Shown here: piece after piece, positions 14,832 through 23,566 of the stretch
Layout of the letters: each line of letters starts with the position of its first letter
Numbering within the stretch: position 1 is the stretch's first letter
NCBI GenBank assembly: GCA_019314525.1
Contig: JAFCZD010000004.1
Coordinates: 1-36,798 of the forward strand
Source: Deltaproteobacteria bacterium
GTDB lineage: Bacteria > Myxococcota_A > Polyangia > GCA-2747355
DNA: 36,798 nucleotides
Reading direction: 5' to 3'
Program-made: the position numbers and the translations under genes
Notes under the pieces: generated by a model
Told to the model about the DNA's origin: nothing
The model's input: the letters and a program-made list of their open reading frames with translations, nothing else
The model's database searches: none

Positions 14832-16112
14832 TTACTCGTCGAGAGTATCGCGTACCACTACGCCGTCGCGGAGCACCAAGCGGACCTGCTCGGTGAGGGA
14901 AATATCCGTGAGAGGATCTCCTTTCACCGCGATGACGTCCGCCAGCTTGCCTGACTCCAAGGTCCCGATGCGGTCCCCGAGCTGCAGGTGCTCAGCGCCT
15001 CTACGTGTGGCCGCCACGAGCACCTCCATCTCTGTGTAGCCCCCCTCCACCATCAAACGCAGCTCTTGGTGAAAGGTCGCGCCAAGGACCACGCCCGCGT
15101 TGGAGGCATCGGTGCCCACGGCGACCTTCGCGCCCGCAGCGCGCAGCACGGCGTAGTTGTGCAAGATGTCCTCGCGTGAGGAGGTTCGATACTGCGAGAT
15201 CATGGTGGCGGTGGCCACGTAGGCGATGCCCGAGGCGGCGATCTCCTCTGCCAGCGCGCTGTCCATGCTGCCCTCGGAGAGCCCATGCTCGAGGCTGTAG
15301 GCGCCTGCGGCCATCGCGGCCTCGATATCCTCTACAGAGTCGGTGTGTACCACGGTACGCAAGCCCCGTTGCTGCGCCTCATCAACGATGGCCGCCAGCA
15401 CCGCTGGGTCGAGGCGCGGCCGGCTGCCAAAGACGTCGGTGATGATGCATTTGATTTGGTCCACGCCCGCCGCCTGCAAGCGAGCCACCTCGAGGCGCGC
15501 CGTGGCTGCGTCGTCCACGGTGATCGCGATGGCTGCGGCCATCTCCGGATCGTTAGGGAAGATCGTGCTGATGGGGTGGCCGCCAGGGGCCGTGAAGCAA
15601 GGCCCGGTGACCACCATGCGCGGTCCCTCTCGCCGCCCAGCGCGCACATCATCCCGCAACGCGAGCACCGTCTCGAGGGGAGCGGCCACGTCCTTGATGG
15701 CTGTCACGCCAAAATCTAACTCACGATCGAGGCCAAACTGGGGATTGTTAAGGGTGGCGAGGTGCATGTGTACGTCGACGAAGCCGGGAAGCAGCGTCAT
15801 GCCCTCGAGGTTGATCACCTGCAGGTGTTGTGGGATTTCTTGCGACTCTGGCTCCACCGCGACGATCTTCTTGCCCCGAATGATCAAGGCGTGCCCTTGG
15901 AGGGGGCCGGCGCCCGTGCCATCGATGATCGTCGCCCCGCGCAGGTAGTAGCCAGGTTCAAGGGGGAGGTCGACCGTGCTCTCGGTGACTTGGTGGTCGT
16001 CGACGGAGCCCTCTAAGAGGCCCGCGTCGCTATGCGCGGTGGAGGGAGACTCGCCACAGGCCGAGAACATGACGGTGAAACCAAGAAGAAACCACGGGAT
16101 ATGACGTGACAT
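14832..16112 (-). CDS. Amidohydrolase-family lipoprotein (imidazolonepropionase/prolidase-like)
   Basis: Metal-dependent hydrolase of the amidohydrolase superfamily, 426 residues. The N-terminus 'FLLGFTVMFSAC' is a lipoprotein signal peptide with the Cys at residue 19, so it should be exported and lipid-anchored. After a short acidic linker the urease-type small beta domain begins ('YYLRGATIIDGTGAGPL'). Metal-site residues are visible: HMH at ~114-116, a Lys in 'QIKCIIT' (~220), His in 'VVHTDS' (~255), His in 'SLEHGLS' (~276) and Asp in 'VGTDASN' (~334). The ending 'GTLESGKLADVIAVKGDPL' is diagnostic. The substrate is unknown; exported relatives act on Xaa-Pro or imidazolone compounds. It stands alone, divergent from the ABC-F gene across a 298-nt gap. 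Confidence 0.88.
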   Translation of the reverse strand: MSRHIPWFLLGFTVMFSACGESPSTAHSDAGLLEGSVDDHQVTESTVDLPLEPGYYLRGATIIDGTGAGPLQGHALIIRGKKIVAVEPESQEIPQHLQVINLEGMTLLPGFVDVHMHLATLNNPQFGLDRELDFGVTAIKDVAAPLETVLALRDDVRAGRREGPRMVVTGPCFTAPGGHPISTIFPNDPEMAAAIAITVDDAATARLEVARLQAAGVDQIKCIITDVFGSRPRLDPAVLAAIVDEAQQRGLRTVVHTDSVEDIEAAMAAGAYSLEHGLSEGSMDSALAEEIAASGIAYVATATMISQYRTSSREDILHNYAVLRAAGAKVAVGTDASNAGVVLGATFHQELRLMVEGGYTEMEVLVAATRRGAEHLQLGDRIGTLESGKLADVIAVKGDPLTDISLTEQVRLVLRDGVVVRDTLDE

Positions 16113-16410
16113 GATGACTCGTCCTTCGCAGCGTAGGGTCGCAAACCGAAAGAAACGTCATCCAGTCTCGCACGACCCGCGAGGGCGCGGAAGGCAAACG
16201 CTCCATTCACGTCGCTCGTCTTGAGTGTGGCATGAAGGCTCTTTTCGGATAGTCCACCCAAGACGTTGCGAAGAAGCTGCAGATTTCCTGCTGGGCGGTA
16301 AACAATACGACCACTGTGGTCGTATTGTTGTGGGAGGGTCGAGTTGAAGAGAAGGGGGCAATCCCCTAGTTTCCCGTTGACTCTCCCGCCCTTTGGGCTA
16401 ATCCAGACCC
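16113..16410. other. Divergent intergenic region (298 nt) upstream of the ABC-F gene
   Basis: It separates the leftward amidohydrolase gene from the rightward ABC-F gene, so promoters for both are expected here. The one striking element is the 29-bp palindrome at 16301-16329. Short minus-strand ORFs in the track (16013-16361) show no family features. I see no RNA gene. Confidence 0.5.
16301..16329. promoter_or_regulatory. Perfect 29-bp palindrome (14-bp arms, 1-nt centre)
   Basis: AACAATACGACCAC (16301-16314) is followed by a single T and then by its exact reverse complement GTGGTCGTATTGTT (16316-16329). It lies 82 nt upstream of the ABC-F start and ~190 nt upstream of the divergent amidohydrolase. 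It is locally AT-richer than its surroundings. A dimeric-repressor operator is the simplest reading. A hairpin is also possible, but no T-run follows. Confidence 0.6.
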
Positions 16411-18357
16411 ATGCCAGTGATCGGAGCCCAAGGGCTGTGCAAGAACTATGGCGAGCGTGTGGTGCTCGACGCGGTGGATCTCACCCTCACGCGCGGCGAG
16501 CGGGTGGGGCTCATCGGCCCCAACGGCTGTGGGAAGAGCACCCTGGCGCGCATTCTCGCCGCTGAGGAAGACGAAGACGACGGTAAGATCACCACCCGCC
16601 GCCTGGCGCGCGTGGTCTATCTCCCCCAGACACCCATCCCCACCGCGCCCACCGTGGGTGAAGAGGTCCAGGCCGGCTTGGGGCCGTGGAAAGCCGCTCA
16701 TGCGCGCTTTGACGCGGTTAACACAGCCCTGGCAGAACTCTCGGCTGGTCCAGACTCTGGCACAAACATGGAGGCGTTGCTCGCCGAGCAGGAGGCTGCC
16801 CAGGTAGAGATCGAGCGCCTCGGTGGCTACGACAAGCAACATGAAATCGAGGCCCTCGCCCTGCACCTTTCGCTTCCGCCGCTGGATCGCGAGATCGCCA
16901 CTTTGAGCGGTGGTGAGGTGCGCCGGGTGGCCTTGGCGCGGCTGCTCTTGGCCAAACCTGACTTGGCGATCCTCGATGAGCCTACCAATCACCTCGACCT
17001 ACAAACCATTGAGTGGCTACAGCAACACCTCGCCGAGACCTTCACGGGCGCCGTGCTCTTGATCACCCATGATCGCGCCTTCCTCGATGGCATCGTGGAC
17101 CGCACCCTGGAGCTCGATGCAGGAGCGCTCTATAGCTACCCCGGAGGCTACGAGAATTACCTCGAAGGGCGCGCCGAGCGGTTGGCCCAGCAGGCACGCG
17201 AAGAGGACAACCGCCAGCGCTTCGTGCGCCAAGAGCTACAGTGGTTGCGCCGTCAACCCAAGGCTCGCAGCACCAAGCAGAAGGCGCGGGTGCAGCGCGC
17301 CGAATCGGCGATACAGAAGACCGCACCCGCCAAGGAGGGCAAGACGCGCTTGGCCCTTGACTCGACGCGCCTGGGCAAGACCATCCTCGAGCTGCGAGGC
17401 GTCACCGTCAACGTGCCGGGTGGCTCGCGTCCCCTGCTGCGCAACCTCGATTTCATCCTCACCCGCGGCAAGCGAGTGGGCATCGTGGGCCCCAACGGTT
17501 GCGGCAAGACGACGCTCTTGCGCGTGATCTCTGGAGAGCTCGAGCCCGAGATCGGTGAGGTGGTGCGCGGCAAGAATACTCGCATCAGCTACCTCAGCCA
17601 GACGCGCGACCAGCTCGACGAAGAGGCGACGATCTGGGAGAATATTGCCGGAGAGCGTGGGGTGGTCACCATCGGCGGGCGTGAAGTAGGCCCCCACAGC
17701 TACCTCGAGCGTTTCCTCTTTCGTGGCGAGGTCTTGCGCCAGCCGGTGAAGGCGCTCTCAGGTGGAGAGCGCACCCGCGTGGCCCTCGCGCGGCTGCTCG
17801 CGCAGCCCGCGAACCTCTTGATCCTCGATGAGCCCACCAACGATCTCGATATCGCCACCATCAGGGCGATGGAGCAGCTCCTGCTCGAGTTCAGAGGCAC
17901 CGCCTTGGTGGTGACCCACGACCGCTATTTCCTCAACCGCGTGGCCACCAGCTTGCTCGCGTTCGTCGATGATGAGGTCCGCCACCTCTCAGGAGGGTTC
18001 GCCCAACATCGGGCCGAACTCCTGGACGCTTGGCGTCCACGGCGCCGAGACGACAAGCCCTCAGCGCCACCCGCGCCCTCGCCTTCGGCCGCCTCCGTGA
18101 AAGAAGCCAAGCCCCGCGGGCCCAAGCTCACCTATGGAGAGCGCCTGGAGTTCGAAAAACTGGAGCCGCGCGTCGAAGCTCTCGAAGGGGAGATCAAGGC
18201 CCTCGAGGGGCAGCTCGCCGACCCTGCGCTCTATCAAGGCCATGGTGAGCGTGTGCCTGAGATTCAGGCCAAGCTCGAGGCGCTGAACACCGAGCATGAG
18301 ACGCTCTTCATGCGATGGAGTGAGCTAGAAGAGAAACGCGAGGCCTCAGCAGGCTGA
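16411..18357 (+). CDS. ABC-F family ATPase, Uup-like
   Basis: Soluble protein with two ABC ATPase domains and no membrane segments, 648 residues, as in the ABC-F translation factors that act at the ribosomal E site. Domain 1 has Walker A 'GPNGCGKST', signature 'LSGGEVRRVALARLL' and Walker B 'LAILDEPTNHLD'. The interdomain linker (P-site tRNA interaction motif region) is Arg/Lys-rich around 'RRQPKARSTKQKARVQ'. Domain 2 has 'GPNGCGKTT', 'LSGGERTRVALARLL' and 'LLILDEPTNDLD'. After a Pro/Ala-rich spacer, residues ~575-645 form a charged coiled coil ('EPRVEALEGEIKALEGQL') like the C-terminal domain of Uup, which EttA lacks. It converges on ispH, with 13 nt between the stops. Confidence 0.92.
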   Translation: MPVIGAQGLCKNYGERVVLDAVDLTLTRGERVGLIGPNGCGKSTLARILAAEEDEDDGKITTRRLARVVYLPQTPIPTAPTVGEEVQAGLGPWKAAHARFDAVNTALAELSAGPDSGTNMEALLAEQEAAQVEIERLGGYDKQHEIEALALHLSLPPLDREIATLSGGEVRRVALARLLLAKPDLAILDEPTNHLDLQTIEWLQQHLAETFTGAVLLITHDRAFLDGIVDRTLELDAGALYSYPGGYENYLEGRAERLAQQAREEDNRQRFVRQELQWLRRQPKARSTKQKARVQRAESAIQKTAPAKEGKTRLALDSTRLGKTILELRGVTVNVPGGSRPLLRNLDFILTRGKRVGIVGPNGCGKTTLLRVISGELEPEIGEVVRGKNTRISYLSQTRDQLDEEATIWENIAGERGVVTIGGREVGPHSYLERFLFRGEVLRQPVKALSGGERTRVALARLLAQPANLLILDEPTNDLDIATIRAMEQLLLEFRGTALVVTHDRYFLNRVATSLLAFVDDEVRHLSGGFAQHRAELLDAWRPRRRDDKPSAPPAPSPSAASVKEAKPRGPKLTYGERLEFEKLEPRVEALEGEIKALEGQLADPALYQGHGERVPEIQAKLEALNTEHETLFMRWSELEEKREASAG

Positions 18358-18370
18358 GTCAAAGAGCCAC

Positions 18371-19312
18371 TCACCGAGCCGTGACGTCCTCTTCGCGAAG
18401 CTCCCGAGGTAGCGCAAAGACCACGTCCTCGCGCATGGTCTCCAGCGTCTCCACGCTTTGCACGCCCAAGGCCTCGAGCCGCTGCACCAGCTTTTCCACC
18501 AAGACCTCGGGGGATGATGCGCCGGCGCTCAGCCCTACCCGCGCCTTGCCCTTGAGCCATGCCGTGTCGACATCCTCTGCGTTATCCACCAGGTGCGCCT
18601 CGATACCACGCCTCTCGGCGACCTCCACGAGGCGTTGTGAATTCGAGGAGTTTTCCGAACCCACCACCAAGAGTAGATCCACGCTCGCGTCGCAGAGCGC
18701 CTTGACGGCGTCTTGCCGATTTTGGGTGGCGAAACAGACGTCGGTTGCTTTGGGCGTCGCGAGGTGGGGGAAGCGTTGGCGCAGCGCCGCCATGATCTCT
18801 CTTGTGTCATCCACCGAGAGGGTCGTCTGGGTGAGCACCACCAGCATACCCGCGGGTAGGTTCACGCTCTTGGCGTCCTGCACATTTTGCACAAGGGTGA
18901 CGGAGCCTGGTGCGTGCCCCATGGTGCCCAGCACCTCGTCGTGTCCTTGATGGCCGATGAGTATGAGCTGGCAGCCTTTGTCGGCGTAGCGTAGGACCTC
19001 GCGGTGTACCTTGGTCACCAACGGACAGGTGGCGTCGATGGCGTGCAGCCCACGCGCCCCCGCCTCCGCCTTCACCGCCGGTGAGACACCATGGGCCGAA
19101 AAGACCACCGTCGCCCCCCGAGGCACTTCGTGTAGCTCTTCAACGAACACGACGCCTTGCTCGCGCAAGCGCTGCACCGTGTAGCTATTGTGCACGATCT
19201 CTCGGCGAACATAGAGGGGTGTCCCGAAGCGCTCCAGAGCACGTTCGACGATCTCCACCGCGCGCGCCACACCGGCACACACACCTCGGGGTTTGGCTAG
19301 GATCAGCTGCAT
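18371..19312 (-). CDS. ispH: 4-hydroxy-3-methylbut-2-enyl diphosphate reductase
   Basis: Last enzyme of the MEP isoprenoid pathway, converting HMBPP to IPP and DMAPP using a [4Fe-4S] cluster. The 313-residue product has the three cluster cysteines in their expected settings: 'LAKPRGVCAGV' (residue 12), 'DATCPLVTKVH' (~95) and 'TDVCFATQNRQDAV' (~191). 'HNSYTVQRL', 'FSAHGVSP' and 'GSENSSNSQRLVE' supply substrate-binding residues. The ORF-track start at 19348 is a TTG; the ATG at 19312 begins MQLILAKPRG, as in the family, and is preferred. No clear Shine-Dalgarno is seen. Its presence shows the organism uses the MEP pathway. Confidence 0.96.
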   Translation of the reverse strand: MQLILAKPRGVCAGVARAVEIVERALERFGTPLYVRREIVHNSYTVQRLREQGVVFVEELHEVPRGATVVFSAHGVSPAVKAEAGARGLHAIDATCPLVTKVHREVLRYADKGCQLILIGHQGHDEVLGTMGHAPGSVTLVQNVQDAKSVNLPAGMLVVLTQTTLSVDDTREIMAALRQRFPHLATPKATDVCFATQNRQDAVKALCDASVDLLLVVGSENSSNSQRLVEVAERRGIEAHLVDNAEDVDTAWLKGKARVGLSAGASSPEVLVEKLVQRLEALGVQSVETLETMREDVVFALPRELREEDVTAR

Positions 19313-19393
19313 GGGGGTTGTTTTAGCGCAGCCCAGGGGGTAGGGCAAAGTCCATAACGAAGGTTTTGCTTTTGGGGTCTGGTGGGCCCATCC

Positions 19394-20329
19394 CTATGGA
19401 TAGAGTCCCGCCAGGATGATATGGGGTCGGTAGCTGGCATAACCCCAATCATCGGCGCTGTTGGCGTAGATCAGCATGTTGCCACGTTCGAGGGTCAGGC
19501 AAATATCTCGAAGGCGCCCTGAGCTGCCCATCAACTCGGCCACCACCTCTTTGAAATCTCGTGTGTAGGCGATGCGCTGGTAGACCGCCTCCTGGGCCGA
19601 GATGACAAACACATGAGGGTCGCTCGCGAGCAGGTACTCACGGCTGATAGAGCCGTGGAGGTGGTGATTGGTGCGATAGACGTGGCTGCGAACCACCTCC
19701 GGGCCGAAGCGCGAGAGGATTCGCTCTTGCCCCTCGGCGTACACATCCGCTCCATGGCTGTATACAAAGCCTTCATACTCAAGGCGGAAGGCCAGGGAGC
19801 GATCGTTCTCCTCTCGCCCGTCGTCATAGCTGTTCTGAATTTGCAGCTTGGTGCCCTCGAATTCGAGTTCTGCGCCAGTCTGGAAGCTCTTGTAATCCCA
19901 GACATGCTTGACGTGAAATTCTCGAATGATGCGCGCTTTTTCGCCCACATGGTCTTCATGATAGTGGGTATTGATGTAGTAGCTGACCTCGCCAATCTCA
20001 TGGTTCTGCAAGAACGGAATCACCCGCTTGCGACACCACGCTTCTTTGGCCGAGTCGATAAGCGCCACGCGTCCCGAAGGAAGAATGATCAAGGTCGCGT
20101 CACCGTGATCGACGTCGAGGCAGACGATCTTCAGTGCATGTTTGCCAGCAGCTTGACGGCGGGGGTCGACGGTCTGTCGCACATAATGCGTCGGGTGCCG
20201 CGGGCCTTCTTGGGCGCTGGAGAGCAGCTTCTTGAGGCGTTTGATGACCTGCACGCGGGAATGATATCGAAAAACGAGTGGGGAGAAAAGCTGGAGGAGG
20301 GCTGGGGGTGCACAGTCATGACGGGACAC
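19394..20329 (-). CDS. Metallo-beta-lactamase-fold hydrolase (ComEC C-terminal-like)
   Basis: A 311-residue protein with an MBL fold. The domain starts near residue 65 with 'KIVCLDVDHGDATLIILPSG', comparable to the 'DVGQGDA' of the ComEC/Rec2 MBL domain, followed by the metal-binding motif 'NTHYHEDHVGE' (HxHxDH). Further ligands are likely in 'VYSHGADVY' and 'RTNHHLHGSIS', the latter resembling the HHGS motif of ComEC-type domains. The first ~60 residues are basic with a hydrophobic stretch, but not a clear signal peptide. The start is GTG at 20329 and is uncertain. The substrate is unknown: nuclease, phosphodiesterase or lactonase activities all occur in the fold. Confidence 0.75.
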   Translation of the reverse strand: MSRHDCAPPALLQLFSPLVFRYHSRVQVIKRLKKLLSSAQEGPRHPTHYVRQTVDPRRQAAGKHALKIVCLDVDHGDATLIILPSGRVALIDSAKEAWCRKRVIPFLQNHEIGEVSYYINTHYHEDHVGEKARIIREFHVKHVWDYKSFQTGAELEFEGTKLQIQNSYDDGREENDRSLAFRLEYEGFVYSHGADVYAEGQERILSRFGPEVVRSHVYRTNHHLHGSISREYLLASDPHVFVISAQEAVYQRIAYTRDFKEVVAELMGSSGRLRDICLTLERGNMLIYANSADDWGYASYRPHIILAGLYP

Positions 20330-20369
20330 TTCTGCGACAGGAGTTGGCAGATCGGGATTCAGGAAAAAC

Positions 20370-20963
20370 TCAGGCGCGTTTGAGCACCATCTTGAAAGGT
20401 CCTGCCTTGCCTTTGGAGCAGGTGAGCTTGTCCGCCAATACGTCGCAGATGATGGTCTTCTTCTCGGATGTAGAGATCTTCACCTTTCCATCCACCATCT
20501 CCCACTTGCCAGCCTTCTCTTTGACCTCAGGCTTGGCCTTCTTGCCAAAGGAGGGTGGGGTCTCTTTGATCGCCACCACGCCGCCCTCCTTGAGGGTGAC
20601 TTCCATTTCCATTTGGTCGATGAACTTGAGCATCATCGTCGCCATGTTGCGCTTGTCTTTGGGCATCTTGGCGATGGCGTCGACCATCTGCTTTTTCACA
20701 GCGACCTTGTCGATGACATATTTACCGACGACGCTGCCGGTGGTCTTGCCGCTGGGTGCGGCGGCCTTGGCGGGCTCGGCAGCGGCGGCCTTGGTGGGCT
20801 CGGCAGCAGCGGCCTTGGCGGGGGCGGTAGCAGCGGCTTTGGCAGGTGCGGCAACAGCGGCCTTCACGGCTGTCTTCGAACCTTCTGTGCCTTTTGTGTC
20901 TTTGTTGCAGGCGGTAAATACGAAGCCTGTGAGGGCAATCATCATAAGAGGGGATATACGCAT
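20370..20963 (-). CDS. Small lipoprotein with Ala/Lys/Pro repeat linker, unknown function
   Basis: A 197-residue predicted lipoprotein: MRISPLMMIALTGFVFTAC, with the acylated Cys at residue 19. Residues ~30-70 are a low-complexity linker of AAAAEPxK-type units. The remaining ~125 residues form a small Lys-rich domain ('GKYVIDKVAVKKQMVDAI', then a beta-rich part ending 'GKAGPFKMVLKRA') that I do not recognise; it resembles small extracellular 'if scale increases, penalty' type domains only in general character. AAGGAG lies 6 nt before the ATG, so the start is secure. It sits 40 nt upstream of the MBL gene on the same strand. It is probably anchored in the outer membrane or facing the periplasm. 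Confidence 0.75.
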   Translation of the reverse strand: MRISPLMMIALTGFVFTACNKDTKGTEGSKTAVKAAVAAPAKAAATAPAKAAAAEPTKAAAAEPAKAAAPSGKTTGSVVGKYVIDKVAVKKQMVDAIAKMPKDKRNMATMMLKFIDQMEMEVTLKEGGVVAIKETPPSFGKKAKPEVKEKAGKWEMVDGKVKISTSEKKTIICDVLADKLTCSKGKAGPFKMVLKRA

Positions 20964-21076
20964 TCCATGCTCCTTGCTAAGTGACGTCAGCGGAGACGAT
21001 GTTGATCGTGCACGGGCTTATATCCGCTCTTGGGCACTGACGCCAGACGTTCGCGGCGTGAGTCGGGAACCAAGAG

Positions 21077-22279
21077 TTAGTGACACGGTGGTTTCAGAAG
21101 GTCGGTGAAACGCTTCCAGAAGCGGCGATGAAAGCCAAGAGTCTCGAGGTCTTTGGCTTCAGGCCCGACGCGACGCCCCTTTTTGCCCGTGGTTCGCAGG
21201 CGGTGATCGTAGACATAGTATTCTGGATGAAATTGCACGCCGAGCACATGGGGAAACACCTTATGTTTGACGGCTTCTACGATCTTTCCGTCGGTGGAGG
21301 TCGCGATGACCTGCAGCTTGGCCCCGAGCTTTTCGATGGCTTGATGGTGAACGCTGAGCACGGAGACGGGGGTTCGAGCTGGGTGGAGCTTGGTCCATAG
21401 CTCCAAAGCGCCGGTGAAGCGTAAGGGATGGTAGACACCCGGTGCGGGCACTTTGTTGGGCTGGAGGCGATGTTTGGCGCTGCGGTGGCGCGTGGAGCCT
21501 GGCAGCTTCAGCACATCTTCGAAGGTCTTGACGCCATAAACCTCTGAAGGGATATCCTGGATCAACGTGCCACCCGTTGCGACGTTCATCGCTTGCAGGC
21601 CCATGCAAATGCCGAGCACGGGGAACCCAGGGCGGCGTTTCATCAGCGGCTCGAGGTTCGCGTTGCGGGACGATCCAAGCAGCTGAGACAAAAAGGACAG
21701 CTCCCAGAATTGTCGATAGGGGGTGCGGATCACGGTGGTGAGCGATGTCTTTTCGCCATAGAGCGCAGGCGGGATGTCAGCGCCTCCGTTGAAGATGATC
21801 CCAGCGGAATGCTTCAGTAATTTCCGGAAGACAGGGCTGCAGGCGTTGGACTGAAAGAGCGTCTCCTGGCTGATGGGACACGTCAGCTGGTGCAGCACCA
21901 TCCACTGGATGCCGTTTTCTTTCAGGTATGCGTGGGAGCGATCATAGCGTTCTCGCTCTTGCGCGTGGTGAAGGCCGATGACGAGCAGCTTGGGAACAGC
22001 AAGCTGCTTTTCCTGCATCATGGCGTGCATCGTGCGTACGATCAGGAGGCTGGGATGGGTCACCAACAAGACCGTGCGATCCCCGAGGGCGTCGAGGTTG
22101 ATCGATGGCGACGCCTTCGACTGAGGCAGAGGCTGAGGCGTCTTGGCCTTGGGCGCTCGTGGTGCTTGCGCCACCTCCTTCTGTCCTGGGGCGCAAGAGA
22201 GAAGCGCCACGCAGAAAACGAGGGGCGCAACGAGGGGCGCTTTGATGTGTTTCAGCATAAGGCGCCAAGTATGGGCCAT
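21077..22279 (-). CDS. Exported class I glutamine amidotransferase-like (peptidase C26) lipoprotein
   Basis: A 400-residue protein with a lipoprotein signal peptide ending 'FCVALLSCAP' (Cys near residue 29), a Pro/Lys-rich spacer and a class I glutamine-amidotransferase fold. 'AGIIFNGGADIPPALYG' corresponds to the 'GG.D..P..Y' of gamma-glutamyl-GABA hydrolases (PuuD, peptidase C26). The nucleophile elbow 'VLGICMGLQAMNVATGG' supplies the Cys (~226), and 'VLGVQFHPEYY' supplies the His-Glu pair (~348-350). So the catalytic triad appears complete. The gene starts at 22279, or possibly at the ATG at 22258. An exported location is unusual for this family. The likely reaction is hydrolysis of a gamma-glutamyl amide bond; the substrate is unknown. 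Confidence 0.83.
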   Translation of the reverse strand: MAHTWRLMLKHIKAPLVAPLVFCVALLSCAPGQKEVAQAPRAPKAKTPQPLPQSKASPSINLDALGDRTVLLVTHPSLLIVRTMHAMMQEKQLAVPKLLVIGLHHAQERERYDRSHAYLKENGIQWMVLHQLTCPISQETLFQSNACSPVFRKLLKHSAGIIFNGGADIPPALYGEKTSLTTVIRTPYRQFWELSFLSQLLGSSRNANLEPLMKRRPGFPVLGICMGLQAMNVATGGTLIQDIPSEVYGVKTFEDVLKLPGSTRHRSAKHRLQPNKVPAPGVYHPLRFTGALELWTKLHPARTPVSVLSVHHQAIEKLGAKLQVIATSTDGKIVEAVKHKVFPHVLGVQFHPEYYVYDHRLRTTGKKGRRVGPEAKDLETLGFHRRFWKRFTDLLKPPCH

Positions 22280-22315
22280 GATCCTGGGTGAGACCAGATC
22301 TGCTTAGCCGTCTGC

Positions 22316-23566
22316 TTAACCCTCGCCCTCGCCGCGTCCGGAGGGCTGTCCGGGATAATAGCCGTGGGTCAGATCGAAGCGGGGGTTGGCGAGGGCGCCA
22401 CCTGGCCCGAACCCTTCCACGGTTTCTTGCAGCGCTCGCGCACCAGGAGCTTTTCCTCCACCCACCACCCTGGGCGTGTCCCCATAGAAGGCGTCGACCT
22501 GAATGGTAGAGGTGGGGAAGGCGAACTCCACGCCCACCCTCTGGGCGAGTTCGAGGATCGAGAGCATGAGCTCATGGCGCGCCTTGAGCTCTTCGCTCCA
22601 GCTTGGGACAGTGACGAAGACGTAGAAGAGCACCTCGAGGGCATAGGCGCCGAATTGGTTGAAGTGGATCTCGTATGTGTCTTTACGCGTCAGAGGGTGT
22701 GCAGTGATGATCGCCCGCAGTCCCTCGACGAAGGCTTGCATCTGCGGGGGCGTGGTGCTGTAGGTCAGCCCGAGCATCATCTTGATGCGGCGGTGCTCCC
22801 GCGCGCCCATGTTGTCGATGGACTTCGCTGTGAGCTGAGAGTTTGGCACGGTGACGAGAGAATCGTAGAAGGTGCGGATGCGGGTGGTGCGGAAGCCCAC
22901 GTCCGCCACGGTGCCCTCGATGTTGCCGATGATCACCCAGTCGCCGATCTGAAAGGGGCGATCGATGAAGATCACCAACGAGCCGAAGAAATTGGCCAAG
23001 GTGTCTTTGGCGGCGAGGGCGAAGGCCAAACCGCCAAGGCCGAGACCAGCGACGAGAGAGGCGACGTCCACGTCGAGGTTCTGCAGCACGAAGATGCCGC
23101 CAATGGCCATGGTGAAGGATTTAAGTGTGCGCCGCACCAAGGGCACGAGCTGATCGTCGAGCTTGGTCTCCGTGCGCTCAGCGCGATCGGCGAGCACTCG
23201 GGAGATCACGTCGATCTGTCGATAGACGAGCCAAACACCGCTGGCGACGGCGAGGATGCGCACGGCCAGCCGCACGACGCCCTCCACAGTGGAGCCGAAG
23301 CCGAGGAGCGGAAAACCCACGCCAAAAACGAGGGCCATGGTGAGCCCTGAGAGGGGCTGCGCTGCGCGCTGAACGCTGTCTTCGAGGCTAGGCGCAACTC
23401 GACCCACGAGCCGCTTGAAATAGGAGGAGATAAAGAAGACCACCAGACGTTGCAGCAGCAAAGCGATGAAGATCAGCGCAAAGATGCCAAAGATCTGCCA
23501 GATGGCGACCCCAATGACCCTATCGTTGAACCAAAGGGGGAGGTTTTCAGCTGCCCAGGTATGCAT
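22316..23566 (-). CDS. MscS-family mechanosensitive ion channel
   Basis: Small-conductance mechanosensitive channel homologue of the inner membrane, 416 residues from the ATG at 23566. It has four to five membrane segments: one near the N-terminus ('FGIFALIFIALLLQRLVVFF'), two in the middle, and the pore-lining TM3 region 'VAGLGLGGLAFALAAKDTLANFFGSL'. The beta domain follows with 'IDRPFQIGDWVIIGNIEGTV', 'VGFRTTRIRTFYDSLVTVPNSQL', the MscS signature. A C-terminal alpha/beta domain ends in a Gly/Pro-rich tail. The ORF track starts 48 nt earlier at a GTG; the ATG is preferred because it leads directly into the membrane region, though neither has a good ribosome-binding site. It is divergent from the TPR gene. 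Role: osmotic-shock relief or related signalling. Confidence 0.92.
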   Translation of the reverse strand: MHTWAAENLPLWFNDRVIGVAIWQIFGIFALIFIALLLQRLVVFFISSYFKRLVGRVAPSLEDSVQRAAQPLSGLTMALVFGVGFPLLGFGSTVEGVVRLAVRILAVASGVWLVYRQIDVISRVLADRAERTETKLDDQLVPLVRRTLKSFTMAIGGIFVLQNLDVDVASLVAGLGLGGLAFALAAKDTLANFFGSLVIFIDRPFQIGDWVIIGNIEGTVADVGFRTTRIRTFYDSLVTVPNSQLTAKSIDNMGAREHRRIKMMLGLTYSTTPPQMQAFVEGLRAIITAHPLTRKDTYEIHFNQFGAYALEVLFYVFVTVPSWSEELKARHELMLSILELAQRVGVEFAFPTSTIQVDAFYGDTPRVVGGGKAPGARALQETVEGFGPGGALANPRFDLTHGYYPGQPSGRGEGEG

